A DNA stretch of 33,883 nucleotides, taken from NCBI GenBank assembly GCA_903861445.1, contig CAIOUK010000072.1, positions 1-33,883 on the forward strand, read 5' to 3'. Position 1 is the stretch's first letter. Every line of letters begins with the position of its first letter. The notes beneath the pieces are model-generated. The model saw only the letters and a program-made list of their open reading frames with translations. It was not told where the DNA came from and ran no database searches. This document shows positions 1-8,144 of this stretch, piece by piece. The DNA comes from an uncultured Verrucomicrobia subdivision 3 bacterium (GTDB taxonomy: Bacteria; Verrucomicrobiota; Verrucomicrobiia; Limisphaerales; UBA11358). A program made the position numbers and the translations under genes.

Positions 1-165
1 GCGACCGGCAGTATCCACGAACTTCTGCTGGCCCGTGTAGAACGGGTGGCACACGTTGCAAATACCGACGATGATGGTCTGCTTGGTGGAACGCGTCTTG
101 ATCACGTTGCCGCAAGCGCAACGAATCTCGGCGTCCACATATTTCGGATGAATGTCCGTCTTCAT
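1..165 (-). CDS. rpmE: 50S ribosomal protein L31 (3' end outside window)
   Basis: The first 55 residues of ribosomal protein L31, a small protein of the large ribosomal subunit, are visible; the C-terminus lies beyond the window start. The N-terminus MKTDIHPKY and the block CHPFYTGQQKFVDTAGR are signatures of the family. Four cysteines (C16, C18, C36, C39) form the expected zinc ribbon, so this is the zinc-binding (C+) form and not the cysteine-free paralogue made under zinc starvation. The ATG at 165 is the only sensible start, because the conserved N-terminus begins there. No clear Shine-Dalgarno sequence precedes it, as for most genes here. Confidence 0.96.
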   Translation of the reverse strand, partial: MKTDIHPKYVDAEIRCACGNVIKTRSTKQTIIVGICNVCHPFYTGQQKFVDTAGR

Positions 166-266
166 AAAATTGGTCGGTCAAAGTATCAGGAAAAAGCCGG
201 ATGACAAGAGGGAATTTAGGGCGGACAGGGAAAGGCAATTAGGAAACTACCGCGTAACCGATTGGC

Positions 267-752
267 TTATAGCGGCGGCGAAGAATGCTGGTATAAAATT
301 TTAATCGGCATCGGCAGTGTCAGAGCAGATGAGAACTGGATATGCAACTCGCAAGGCACTCGGCCATCATTTTGGAACATGGAAACTGGAAACGATTGCC
401 GTTCAAGTAAACGAGGCAAGCTGCCAGCATAAAGCAGCGCGCCACTGTGAGGAACCACGGTGGTGAAGGCGCCGGGATTGGGCAATTCAATCACGCCACT
501 GCTGGAGGTATTGGTAAGCGTAACTACAACCATATTTTCATCTGGGAATTTCGGCGCAGGCAAAGCACAACAAAAAGTAATCGCATGGGCATCTCTAGGT
601 AAAGTTGTCCTGAACACAAAATTGGTTCGCGGAACACAGGGAATGATACCGATCTCCGTTTCACCCTCCGTAAACAGCAGCGCACAGCCGCTCAATATGG
701 CGACCGCGCTGGCAAGCAAGCAGGTTGCTGTGATACGAAAGTGAATGTGCAT
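267..752 (-). CDS. small secreted lipoprotein of unknown function
   Basis: A 161-residue protein with a short N-terminus, a hydrophobic stretch (about residues 6-19) and a lipobox LSGC, predicting lipid attachment to the Cys at about residue 23 and a mature part of about 139 residues. I chose the ATG at 752 because it puts a normal-length signal peptide before the lipobox; an upstream start at 788 would overlap the radical SAM gene by 14 bases. The mature part has a few cysteines and beta-type Thr/Val-rich stretches, but I recognise no family. It follows the radical SAM gene by 22 bases on the same strand and may be cotranscribed with it. A gene of lineage-restricted type; function unknown. 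Confidence 0.6.
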   Translation of the reverse strand: MHIHFRITATCLLASAVAILSGCALLFTEGETEIGIIPCVPRTNFVFRTTLPRDAHAITFCCALPAPKFPDENMVVVTLTNTSSSGVIELPNPGAFTTVVPHSGALLYAGSLPRLLERQSFPVSMFQNDGRVPCELHIQFSSALTLPMPIKILYQHSSPPL

Positions 753-774
753 ACGGTGAAGGTTGGGCTCCGAA

Positions 775-1953
775 TTAAACGCCGCCAATCCACTTGCGGT
801 CTTCCCAAACCGCTTTGAGCGAAGTCAGGTTGCGCGAATCAAAAATATTTTTCGCCGCCGCCGCGATTTTTCCGCGCTTCAAATTATTGTAGGCGTCGCT
901 GGCGCTGATGGCCACGAATTGCAGCACGCTCGGGTCGCGGTAGCAGTCAATCATGCACTTGGTGCAGCCGTCGCGGATGAGCTTGGAGTTGTCCCAGTCC
1001 CAGACCTTGCACATCGGCTCGTGCCACGCGTGGCAGCGGAACAGGTCGAGGTTCCAGTCGAGGTAGAAATATTTGTGGCCGCCGAGGCAGCCAAATTTTT
1101 CCTGCTCGCCGCGCAGATGCCGCTGCATTTCGTCGAGCGACTCGCGCGGGTTGACCACGGGAAAACCGCTGTTCTTTTTCATCCGCTTGATGTTGTCGAA
1201 CAGCGCGATGAGTTCTTCCTTGTTGAAATTCACCAGCCCGCTGTCGCTAAAACTCAAATAGCTGCTCGCTAGCGAGGTGAGCGGATAGCTGAAGGTGCAG
1301 CTCTTGAAGCCGAGCGTCTCCAGAAATTCCGGCAGCTTCTCGTAGTCGTCAATCAACCGGCTGGCCGTGATGCTCGCCGTGGTCTGGATGCCGGCGGACT
1401 GGAAAAATTCGTTCGCCTTCTTGATTTTTTTGCAGACGTCCGGCAGGCCGCGATTTTTTTCGTGTTTCGCCACGTCATGCGCGTCGATGGACATGATGAC
1501 GCTGGTCAGCCCGTCGCTCGCGAGGTCGCGCATGTTCTGTTCGTTCCACAGGCCGCCGTTCGTGCAAATCATCGGGTGGATGCCGCGTTCCGCCGCGTAG
1601 CGCGTCATCGCGCGGAGGTCGCGATGCACCATCGGCTCGCCGCCGACAAAGAGCAGATAGCCGATGTGATTTTTCAGCGCGATATCAATGACGCGCTTCG
1701 CCTCATCGAGCGTCACACTGCGCCGCGCCTTGGGATCGAATTGCGAACGTGCAAAACCACAGAAGTCGCAATCGGCATTGCAGATATTCGTGATGGCGAA
1801 TTGCAGGTAGCCGGGGCCGCCGTGGCGGAGCACTTCCTTGAACAGGTTCAGCGCGCCCTTTTTCGGGCGGACGACGGGTTTGGAGAAATCAGCTTGAGCG
1901 GAAGCGGGAGTTTCCGTTGTGGCGGGCGGATTGGCGTTGATGACATCGCTCAT
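775..1953 (-). CDS. radical SAM protein with SPASM-like C-terminal cysteine cluster
   Basis: A radical S-adenosylmethionine enzyme of about 392 residues. The [4Fe-4S]-binding motif CNADCDFC (C58, C62, C65 from the chosen start) is followed by the GGEP motif (FVGGEPMVHRDL), both diagnostic of the superfamily. The C-terminal third has a cluster of cysteines (GCLGG, FRCHAWHEPMC, GCTKCMIDC) that would bind an auxiliary iron-sulfur cluster, as in SPASM/twitch proteins that modify peptides, proteins or small molecules. The substrate cannot be told: no precursor peptide or maturase partner is nearby, only the small lipoprotein downstream. Start chosen at 1953 (MSDVINAN); an in-frame ATG at 1974 is equally possible, since neither has a ribosome site and the first 40 residues look unconserved. 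Confidence 0.9.
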   Translation of the reverse strand: MSDVINANPPATTETPASAQADFSKPVVRPKKGALNLFKEVLRHGGPGYLQFAITNICNADCDFCGFARSQFDPKARRSVTLDEAKRVIDIALKNHIGYLLFVGGEPMVHRDLRAMTRYAAERGIHPMICTNGGLWNEQNMRDLASDGLTSVIMSIDAHDVAKHEKNRGLPDVCKKIKKANEFFQSAGIQTTASITASRLIDDYEKLPEFLETLGFKSCTFSYPLTSLASSYLSFSDSGLVNFNKEELIALFDNIKRMKKNSGFPVVNPRESLDEMQRHLRGEQEKFGCLGGHKYFYLDWNLDLFRCHAWHEPMCKVWDWDNSKLIRDGCTKCMIDCYRDPSVLQFVAISASDAYNNLKRGKIAAAAKNIFDSRNLTSLKAVWEDRKWIGGV

Positions 1954-2074
1954 TATCAAGGATAATTTTGTCATCAGGTAAAGCTGCGGGCAAATCTTCT
2001 TTCGCCGAGAGCGTCGAGTTAGATTGTATTTTCGCTTTGCTTGGCGGGCGTAAAAAGTTTAGTTTCAGTGCGCT

Positions 2075-2148
2075 TGTCTGATGGTGTAATGGTAGCACAG
2101 AGCCCTTTGGAGGCTTTAGTCATGGTTCGAATCCATGTCAGACAACCA
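2075..2148 (+). tRNA. tRNA-Gln (anticodon UUG)
   Basis: A complete cloverleaf can be folded by eye. The acceptor stem TGTCTGA pairs with TCAGACA, the anticodon stem GAGCC/GGCTT encloses loop CTTTGGA with anticodon TTG, and the T-loop is TTCGAATC. The CCA end is encoded (2146-2148). Total length is 74 bases. It reads opposite to the genes on either side. Confidence 0.97.
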
Positions 2149-2234
2149 CTTCTTCGATTGCTATTCTAACCAATATTTACGTCGTTTTTATGCGCGGTTG
2201 AGTTTTTATCATCAAACGTTCCCGCCAGTCCTGT

Positions 2235-3314
2235 TCAAACTTTGGCATCCGGCGTCGGCACGGGACCGATTGTGCCGCCGCTGACAAATTCTGCCGGCAC
2301 GAAGGTTTGCTTCACATCCGGGCGGCCTCGGCTCACGGTCGCCGCCCAGCGGATGATGCGGGGGACCACCTTGCTATAATCCCACCGATAATGAGAAACC
2401 TCCGTCATACACCAGTTGAATTGGGAGAGGATTTCCGTGCTTACTAGTGAAACCTGCTGCGGCACCTGAAGACCCTGCTCGGCTAAAAACTGCTGCGTCG
2501 CAATGAAGAGGTTGGGTTCGTCAATGATCAAAGCCGTGGGCGGCGTGACGCGGAACAGTGAATTCAGGAGCCGGCGCAGGCCTTTTGGAGTTTCTTCCCA
2601 GTCCGGCAGATTGTAATCACCCACCGGAATGCCGAGCGCTGCGAGTTCATCCAGAAAAGCGCGTTCGGGTGGGCCGGGATACGGCACCCGCCGCTCCCGG
2701 TGGTTCAGCATCACGATGCGACGATGGCCGAGGCGGGCCAGATGGCGGACGGTGGCGGCAATCGCTCCCCGGTAATCCGGTCCGATGGCAGCGACGGGCA
2801 GATCCTGCCGGCGACCGAACAGGGCGAAGACGGGCAACGGCTGCGTGCTGAACCATTCCAGCACTTCCCGCGAGCCAGCCATGACCACCCAGGCATCAGC
2901 GGTGGTTTTTTTGACGAACCGTCGGACGCGGGCCACGTCCATTTTGAGTTCCATCAGGCTTTTTGTGGTGGTGACAAATGTGTGGCCTGCATTGGTCAGC
3001 GCGTCAGGGAGTTTGATGATGTATTCCCGCTGGCTGTCGGTGCTTTCGTAGAGCAGCATGGCGATCCGCATGGAACGGGATATATTTTTGTCGGGTGCGA
3101 GAATCAGCCGTTTGCGGCGTGGTCCTTGCCTCGCCAGCAACCTTTCCCGCTCGAGCAGTCTTAATGCGGCATCCATGGTCTTGCGGTTCACCCCGAGTTC
3201 CACGGCCAACTTGTCCACCCCGGGCATCGTCCCGCTCCACCGCCCCCGGAGCAGATCAGTGCGCAGGTGGACGGCAACCTGCTCGGCGACCGAAAGAAGT
3301 TTTAAGACTGGCAC
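2235..3314 (-). CDS. GntR/LacI-type transcriptional regulator
   Basis: A 359-residue regulator. Residues about 10-70 form a GntR-like winged helix (LSVAEQVAVHLRTDLLRG, then KLAVELGVNRKTMDAALRLLE). Residues about 80-345 form a periplasmic-binding-protein-like sensor as in LacI/GalR proteins (for example AAIGPDYRGAIAATVRHLA, LGHRRIVMLNHR). Such chimeras usually sense sugars in Verrucomicrobia and Lentisphaerae. The start is GTG at 3314: an in-frame TAG lies just upstream and no ATG is in frame before the helix-turn-helix. It lies about 0.7 kb from the polysaccharide locus, points away from it, and is separated by tRNA-Arg. Control of that locus is plausible but not shown. Confidence 0.88.
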   Translation of the reverse strand: MPVLKLLSVAEQVAVHLRTDLLRGRWSGTMPGVDKLAVELGVNRKTMDAALRLLERERLLARQGPRRKRLILAPDKNISRSMRIAMLLYESTDSQREYIIKLPDALTNAGHTFVTTTKSLMELKMDVARVRRFVKKTTADAWVVMAGSREVLEWFSTQPLPVFALFGRRQDLPVAAIGPDYRGAIAATVRHLARLGHRRIVMLNHRERRVPYPGPPERAFLDELAALGIPVGDYNLPDWEETPKGLRRLLNSLFRVTPPTALIIDEPNLFIATQQFLAEQGLQVPQQVSLVSTEILSQFNWCMTEVSHYRWDYSKVVPRIIRWAATVSRGRPDVKQTFVPAEFVSGGTIGPVPTPDAKV

Positions 3315-3326
3315 ATCAGCATACTA

Positions 3327-3341
3327 CCCCCAAAAAGGGGG
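3327..3341 (-). promoter_or_regulatory. C5-N5-G5 hairpin in the leader of the regulator gene
   Basis: On the minus strand the leader reads CCCCCTTTTTGGGGG, a perfect 5-bp all-GC stem with a T5 loop, ending 12 bases before the GTG start at 3314. The G-run is the only purine-rich stretch that could serve as a ribosome site, so the hairpin could mask it. It could also be a chance palindrome. Confidence 0.3.
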
Positions 3342-3502
3342 CAGTCGTCAATGCGGAAATAAATCATCCAGTGGACGGTGGCGTGATGAGTGAAATTGGC
3401 CGGCAAGGCACCCAGCGACGAAAGGTTCGATGATGGCATTCGTATCATCGCCAGTTTTCAAACCGCCAAGTAAGCCCAAAAATCAACCGGCACGATTACA
3501 GG

Positions 3503-3578
3503 TGGTGCCCCCATCCCGAATTGAACGGGAATAACACGTTTAGGAAACGCGGGCTCTATCCATTTGAGCTATGGGGGC
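3503..3578 (-). tRNA. tRNA-Arg (anticodon CCU)
   Basis: Read on the minus strand, acceptor GCCCCCA pairs with TGGGGGC, D-arm GCTC/GAGC is present, anticodon stem CGCGT/ACGTG encloses loop TTCCTAA (anticodon CCT, reading AGG), and the T-arm is TCCCG/CGGGA with loop TTCAATT. A discriminator A and an encoded CCA (3503-3505) complete a 76-base gene. tRNA genes of this isoacceptor are frequent integration sites, but I saw no second copy of its 3' end in the window. Confidence 0.96.
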
Positions 3579-3997
3579 AACGGAAATCGCTTCATCCTAA
3601 AAATCAAAAATTGCGGGGCTTCGATTAAAAACAAAGAACCGCCCGAATTTACAACAGTTGACCCAAGCATTAAACCTTTTTTAGCAATCGGCCAGCGATG
3701 GCTGAAACGAACTTGGTTGGAGGTGAGTTCGTCCCCAAAATGCTCGCCGGGTGAGGTATAATCGCACAGCTCAAGGAATGCCGTGAAAGTTTCTGTTCTT
3801 TAGCTCATGTTTCAATGGGCGGATTTCGGGGTGAAGGGCGGAAATTTAAATCACCGTTGCGATCAGCCAATGGTGTAACCTCAACAGGTGTGCCGGACGT
3901 CTTCGTAAGGATAATCAACAGAAAGCCACGGTCGAGGTGTCACCGCCTCTAATTAAAAGCGAAACATTAAACCGATTTGAACCATAATCATAACAGG
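3579..3997. other. 419-bp intergenic region upstream of the polysaccharide locus
   Basis: No convincing gene in either direction: the only open frame on the plus strand starts inside tRNA-Arg and has no family resemblance. The stretch holds a candidate promoter (inverted repeat 3707-3732 and TATAAT at 3757-3762), then about 235 bases of leader-like sequence before the sulfatase start. No riboswitch fold was recognised. Confidence 0.5.
3707..3762 (+). promoter_or_regulatory. candidate promoter/operator for the polysaccharide locus
   Basis: A perfect TATAAT lies at 3757-3762 in the only long non-coding stretch before the first gene of the locus. No good -35 hexamer sits 16-18 bases upstream. 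Instead, an inverted repeat ACGAACT (3707-3713) / AGTTCGT (3726-3732) with a 12-base spacer lies just upstream of the -35 position, where an activator could bind. Base-pattern evidence only. Confidence 0.3.
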
Positions 3998-6016
3998 ATG
4001 CACAAAAACAATTTTTTTAAGATTGTTGTTGGAATAATGATGTGGGCCGCGGCACTCATGTATGCCGGCCAGCTAAATGCCGCCGAGCGCAGGCCCAACT
4101 TCCTGTTCATCTATGCGGACGACCAGCGTTGGGACGCGCTGGGTGTGGTTCAGCGCGAGCAAGGCGAGGCCGGCCGTTTTCCCTGGCTCAAGACGCCCAA
4201 CATGGATCGCCTTGCCGCCGAGGGGGTGCGTTTCCGCAACGCTTTCGCCACCTGCTCGCTTTGTGCTCCGAGCCGCGCGGCGTTTCTTACCGGCCAATAC
4301 AATCATCTCAACGGCATCATCAATAATCACACGGAGTTTCCCACCAACTCGGTCACCTATGCCACGTTGCTCCAAGCTGCCGGCTACCAGACCGCCTACA
4401 TCGGCAAGTGGCACATGGGCCGGCAGCGCGGCCAGCGTCCGGGCTTCGACTATTCCGCCAGCTATATAGCTTATGGTCGCTACAACGATTGCCCGTTTGA
4501 AATCAACGGCGTGTCCACGCCTACCACGGGCTGGGTTGACGATGTCTGCACGGACTTTGCAATCAAATGGATGAAAGAAAACCGTGACCGTTCGTTTGCG
4601 ATCGCCATTGGTTTCAAAAGTCCACACAGTCCGCGCGGCGGCACGAATCTTCCCGTGCGCTTGCGCAATCTCTACGCCGGCGAAACGAGTCGCCCAGCGC
4701 CGAACAGGAATGCCTACGCGATCTTCCACGCGCCGGATCCGGTCACCCTTAATCAGTCGTCGGGAATGTCCGCCAACGCCGTGCATCTCGACTATCTTCG
4801 CCATGTGAACGGCGCTGACGAAAATTTAGGTCGGTTACTCGACACCTTGGCCGAACTCGGTTTGGCTGATGACACGGTGGTGGTCTATACCAGCGACAAC
4901 GGCTACTACCTCGGCGAACATGGCCTTGGCGACAAGCGTTCGGTGTATGAGGAGTCGCTGCGCATTCCGATGTTAGTCCGTTACCCGCGGCTCTTCGGCC
5001 AGAGTAAGGTTGTGGATGATATGGTTCTCAACATTGACCTCGCGCCGACTTTTCTCGATCTGGCTGGTGTGCCGGTGCCGCCGGCAATGCAGGGGGCGAG
5101 TTGGAAAACACTCGCCGCCGGCCAGCAACCGGCGAACTGGCGCCAGTCCTTCTTCGCTGAATATTTTTACGAACGAGGCGGTGGCGACACACCCACCTTG
5201 GTCGCCGTTCGCACCACCAACGCGAAAATTGTGAAGTATCCCGGCCACGCCAAATGGACGGAAGTTTTTGACTTGGTCGCAGATCCCTATGAGTTAAAAA
5301 ATCTCGCCGGCAATACCGCTCTGACAGCGAAGCTCAACGCGGAACTGGAGGCGCAGAAGAAAGCCGTGGGCTATAAAGTGCCGGCGAGCACGGACAAGCC
5401 GCAACCGTCTGGCGAACCTTCGCTCGTGCCGATTACAGATGTGCCGGGTTTGCCGCGCGTGTTGCTCATCGGCGACAGCATTTCGATGGGCTATACTTTG
5501 CCGGTGCGCGAATTGCTCAAAGGCCAGGCAAACGTGCATCGGATTCTGACGAACGGCGGCTCGACCAAGGATGGTGTGACCAACCTCAACGACTGGCTGG
5601 GCAACAGCAAATGGGATGTCATCCATTTCAACTGGGGTTTGCATGACCTAAAGCACATGAAGGATGGCAAACTGGATTTGGCCGGACCGCAGGTTTCCAC
5701 GCTCGCTGAATACGAGGCCAATCTGCGCGTGCTCGTCAAACAGTTGCAGGCCACCGGCGCAAAACTGATTTGGGCTACGACCACGCCCGTGCCGGAAGGT
5801 TCGGATGGCCGCGCGGCGCGCGCTGAATTAAAATACAATGAGGTGGCCAATCGGGTCATGAAAGATTTGGGAGTTTCGACAGACGATCTCCACGCACTGT
5901 GCTTGCCGAGGCTGGCCGCATGGCAGTTGCCGAAGAACGTTCACTACCAACCCGAAGGCTACGCGGGAATGGCGGTTCAGGTTGCCACCGAAATCAAAGC
6001 CGCGCTGCCAAAATAA
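3998..6016 (+). CDS. secreted S1-family sulfatase fused to an SGNH/GDSL hydrolase domain
   Basis: A 672-residue exported protein: signal peptide (residues 1-28, ending LNA), sulfatase domain (about 33-455) and SGNH-hydrolase domain (about 478-672). The sulfatase motif CAPSR supplies C89, expected to be converted to formylglycine; ADDQRWD gives the metal-binding aspartates (D41, D42), and DNGYYLGEHGLGDKR the second metal/substrate site. It should remove sulfate esters from a glycan. The second domain has GDS (S494) and NVHYQPEGY, but the Asp normally three residues before the catalytic His is Lys (KNVH). It closely resembles the standalone SGNH protein at 13256. First gene of the plus-strand locus. 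An upstream TTG start at 3977 is possible; neither has a well-placed ribosome site. Specificity cannot be read. Confidence 0.93.
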   Translation: MHKNNFFKIVVGIMMWAAALMYAGQLNAAERRPNFLFIYADDQRWDALGVVQREQGEAGRFPWLKTPNMDRLAAEGVRFRNAFATCSLCAPSRAAFLTGQYNHLNGIINNHTEFPTNSVTYATLLQAAGYQTAYIGKWHMGRQRGQRPGFDYSASYIAYGRYNDCPFEINGVSTPTTGWVDDVCTDFAIKWMKENRDRSFAIAIGFKSPHSPRGGTNLPVRLRNLYAGETSRPAPNRNAYAIFHAPDPVTLNQSSGMSANAVHLDYLRHVNGADENLGRLLDTLAELGLADDTVVVYTSDNGYYLGEHGLGDKRSVYEESLRIPMLVRYPRLFGQSKVVDDMVLNIDLAPTFLDLAGVPVPPAMQGASWKTLAAGQQPANWRQSFFAEYFYERGGGDTPTLVAVRTTNAKIVKYPGHAKWTEVFDLVADPYELKNLAGNTALTAKLNAELEAQKKAVGYKVPASTDKPQPSGEPSLVPITDVPGLPRVLLIGDSISMGYTLPVRELLKGQANVHRILTNGGSTKDGVTNLNDWLGNSKWDVIHFNWGLHDLKHMKDGKLDLAGPQVSTLAEYEANLRVLVKQLQATGAKLIWATTTPVPEGSDGRAARAELKYNEVANRVMKDLGVSTDDLHALCLPRLAAWQLPKNVHYQPEGYAGMAVQVATEIKAALPK

Positions 6017-6030
6017 ATTTGCCCAAGCAC

Positions 6031-6065
6031 AATTTTGTAACAAAAATGTTTCTCCAACGTCCATC
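6031..6065 (+). repeat. upstream element, copy 1 (before transglutaminase-like gene 1)
   Basis: AATTTTGTAACAAA (6031-6044) and ACGTCCATC (6057-6065) recur in the same order with one base difference in spacing at 10705-10740, before the paralogous gene. The first part contains the palindrome TTTGT-A-ACAAA. It may be a shared operator or simply the edge of a duplicated segment. Confidence 0.55.
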
Positions 6066-6094
6066 CATGAGCATCGCTACCTAAAAACAGTCCC

Positions 6095-8044
6095 ATGAAA
6101 TTAAACATCCGCAGCGGAATTAAAACATTTTCAATCATCATCTGCCTGTTGGCGGCGTTCATCCTTGGCCTGTCGCCTGCCGGGGCAGCCATAAAACGCC
6201 CAGTGCCGGCGGCGGTGTCGCTCAACCAAACCGGCATTAAACTGGAAGCCAAATACGCCGGTATGCTCAAGGCCTTGCAGGAGCAAATCCTCACGTCCCT
6301 GCCGAAAATCAACGAACCGCAGAAGGCTGCCTTCCTCAAGGCTTATCAAGCCGAAGCGGCGGCGGCGGCGGGCGAACGGAAGGCTGTGTTGGGTGGAGCC
6401 CATGCCAAAGATAAAGCGGCTACGGAAAAGGCGCATCAGGCGGCTCAAGCCGCTCAAGTAGTTCTCGATCAGGCGACGAAAAATGCGCAGGCACCGGCCA
6501 CGGCCGTGCTGATGAACTTGGAGAAGTTTCTGCAAAGCGACAAACTGGACGCGAAGCTGGTGAAATACAATGTCCTCGCCCAAGCTACGCCACGCGGTCT
6601 GGCCGAGTTTGCCCAACAGGGAAAAGAACAGGAAGCCCTCGTGGATCAGCTCCTGGCCGACGATGGCCTGATGAAGCAGATGCTCGTCGCCGACGGTGCC
6701 GCCGCTGGCCGGTATGGTCAGGCCATGAAGATTTACGCCGATATTCAGAAGGCGAGCCCGCGGGCCAAGGATGGCATCCTCCAGCGCCTGGCGCTCGGCA
6801 CGAGCTTGGAGCATGCGCTGCCGGTGGAGCAACGCAACGCCGATGATCAGCGGAATGCTCCGACCATCGTGGATCCGGTGAAACGATACCTGCATTTCGA
6901 GAAGGCGTTTCTGGCTGGCGAGTTGGATCCCGGTTTCAAGGATTTGTCCGTTTGGGACTGCCGCTTCGTCGGCAACGGCGATGAACCGAATGAGGAATTG
7001 GCTTGGGGGCGCGAGATGCTCCGCAACTACCGGCCTGACCAAATCGCCACTCCGGACACTCGCTGGCGTTATGTGGAAAGTGTTAAAACGGAAGTCAAAT
7101 ACGGGTCGCAGGATCAAAAAAATGATTCTCCCGCGCTTGGGTTCTACCAGAACATCATCAATACCGGCGGCGTTTGTGGTCGGCGCGCGTTCTTTGGACG
7201 TTTCATCCTGCGCTGCTTCGGCGTTCCGACGCTGGCTCGTCCCCAACCTGGTCATGCCACCTTGGTTCACTGGACGCCGGCTGGTTGGGTGATCAACCTC
7301 GGTGCGGGCTGGGGGTGGGGCACAATCGAAGGCAATGCCGACACTGATTTTCTGGCGATGACGCAGGCCAGAAAGATTGAGGCGGCTTATCCAGAAGTGC
7401 AGCGCGCCCAGTGGGCGGGCACGGCCGTTGGCGAAACCAAAGCAGCTGGTTTCTGTGCGCCGGTGACTGGCTTTTGGAACGGCGTGGCGCTTTACCAACA
7501 GCAGGCGATTATCGAGAAGGCCAAGGCGGTGGCGCTGGCCGCCGTTGGCACGGACATCGGCGAGGCGAATGAATCCAAGGAGAAGGAAGTCGTCAAAGCC
7601 GTGACCGTGACTGAGGCCGACAGGAAGATTGTCGTTGATCAAAATGGCGTGATTACGATTCCCGCCGTGGCCTGCAGCAAGCCGCTGAACAGCACGGTGA
7701 GAATCCGTTTCATGAAGAGTGATCTGGGCGGGATGCAATTGCATTACACCCGGCTCGGGAAAGCGGCTGAGTCGTTCGAATACACTTTCGACGCACCCGC
7801 CGCCGGCAAATATACGCTCAACGCGCGCGTGGTGACCGTGAGTCCCGACCAGCATCTCCTCGTCGCGGCCAACGATGCAAAGGAAACCGTGGATCTCGCC
7901 GCGCCTTATACCATCGGCATGTGGCAGGAAACCAAGCCGGTGGAGATGGCGCTCGTCAAGGGCAAGAACGTGCTGCGCTTCACGCGGCCCGAGCCGGTCA
8001 AGGGCATGACCATAAAAGAATTCACGTTGACGCCGGTAAAGTAA
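6095..8044 (+). CDS. secreted transglutaminase-like protein with C-terminal beta-sandwich (paralogue 1)
   Basis: A 649-residue exported protein. Signal peptide (1-32), an Ala/Lys/Gln-rich helical or coiled-coil region (about 45-150), a conserved helical linker (about 150-280, LDAKLVKYNVLAQATPRGL), a papain/transglutaminase-like core with GGVCGRRAFFG (C361) and PGHATLVHW (H387), and a C-terminal beta-sandwich resembling a carbohydrate-binding module (about 510-649). The Asp that normally completes the Cys-His-Asp triad is not evident: the site reads GWVINLGA. It is closely related over its full length to the protein at 10781. The fold suggests a cysteine hydrolase or acyl transferase, or a non-catalytic glycan-binding relative; the reaction is unknown. 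It lies between the sulfatase and the SASA esterase, likely in one transcript. No Shine-Dalgarno site. Confidence 0.82.
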   Translation: MKLNIRSGIKTFSIIICLLAAFILGLSPAGAAIKRPVPAAVSLNQTGIKLEAKYAGMLKALQEQILTSLPKINEPQKAAFLKAYQAEAAAAAGERKAVLGGAHAKDKAATEKAHQAAQAAQVVLDQATKNAQAPATAVLMNLEKFLQSDKLDAKLVKYNVLAQATPRGLAEFAQQGKEQEALVDQLLADDGLMKQMLVADGAAAGRYGQAMKIYADIQKASPRAKDGILQRLALGTSLEHALPVEQRNADDQRNAPTIVDPVKRYLHFEKAFLAGELDPGFKDLSVWDCRFVGNGDEPNEELAWGREMLRNYRPDQIATPDTRWRYVESVKTEVKYGSQDQKNDSPALGFYQNIINTGGVCGRRAFFGRFILRCFGVPTLARPQPGHATLVHWTPAGWVINLGAGWGWGTIEGNADTDFLAMTQARKIEAAYPEVQRAQWAGTAVGETKAAGFCAPVTGFWNGVALYQQQAIIEKAKAVALAAVGTDIGEANESKEKEVVKAVTVTEADRKIVVDQNGVITIPAVACSKPLNSTVRIRFMKSDLGGMQLHYTRLGKAAESFEYTFDAPAAGKYTLNARVVTVSPDQHLLVAANDAKETVDLAAPYTIGMWQETKPVEMALVKGKNVLRFTRPEPVKGMTIKEFTLTPVK

Positions 8045-8130
8045 TCGAATAAACCAATCAAACAACCCAGAACCATGGCCTCGAATCGAAATGCACAATG
8101 CATTATCAAGACGAGACCATAAACATAAAA

Positions 8131-8135
8131 AAGGA
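8131..8135 (+). promoter_or_regulatory. ribosome binding site for the SASA esterase
   Basis: AAGGA ends 9 bases before the ATG at 8145. This is one of few clear ribosome sites in the window and decides this start over the in-frame ATG at 8091, which would put a charged tail before the signal peptide. Confidence 0.7.
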
Positions 8136-8144
8136 ATCCAAGTT

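Noticed and set aside
3564..3761. 65-codon plus-strand open frame
   Set aside because: Starts inside tRNA-Arg, has no ribosome site and no recognisable features, and covers the candidate promoter.
8091..8144. Longer N-terminus for the SASA esterase
   Set aside because: The clear AAGGA at 8131-8135 and the signal peptide both fit the ATG at 8145.
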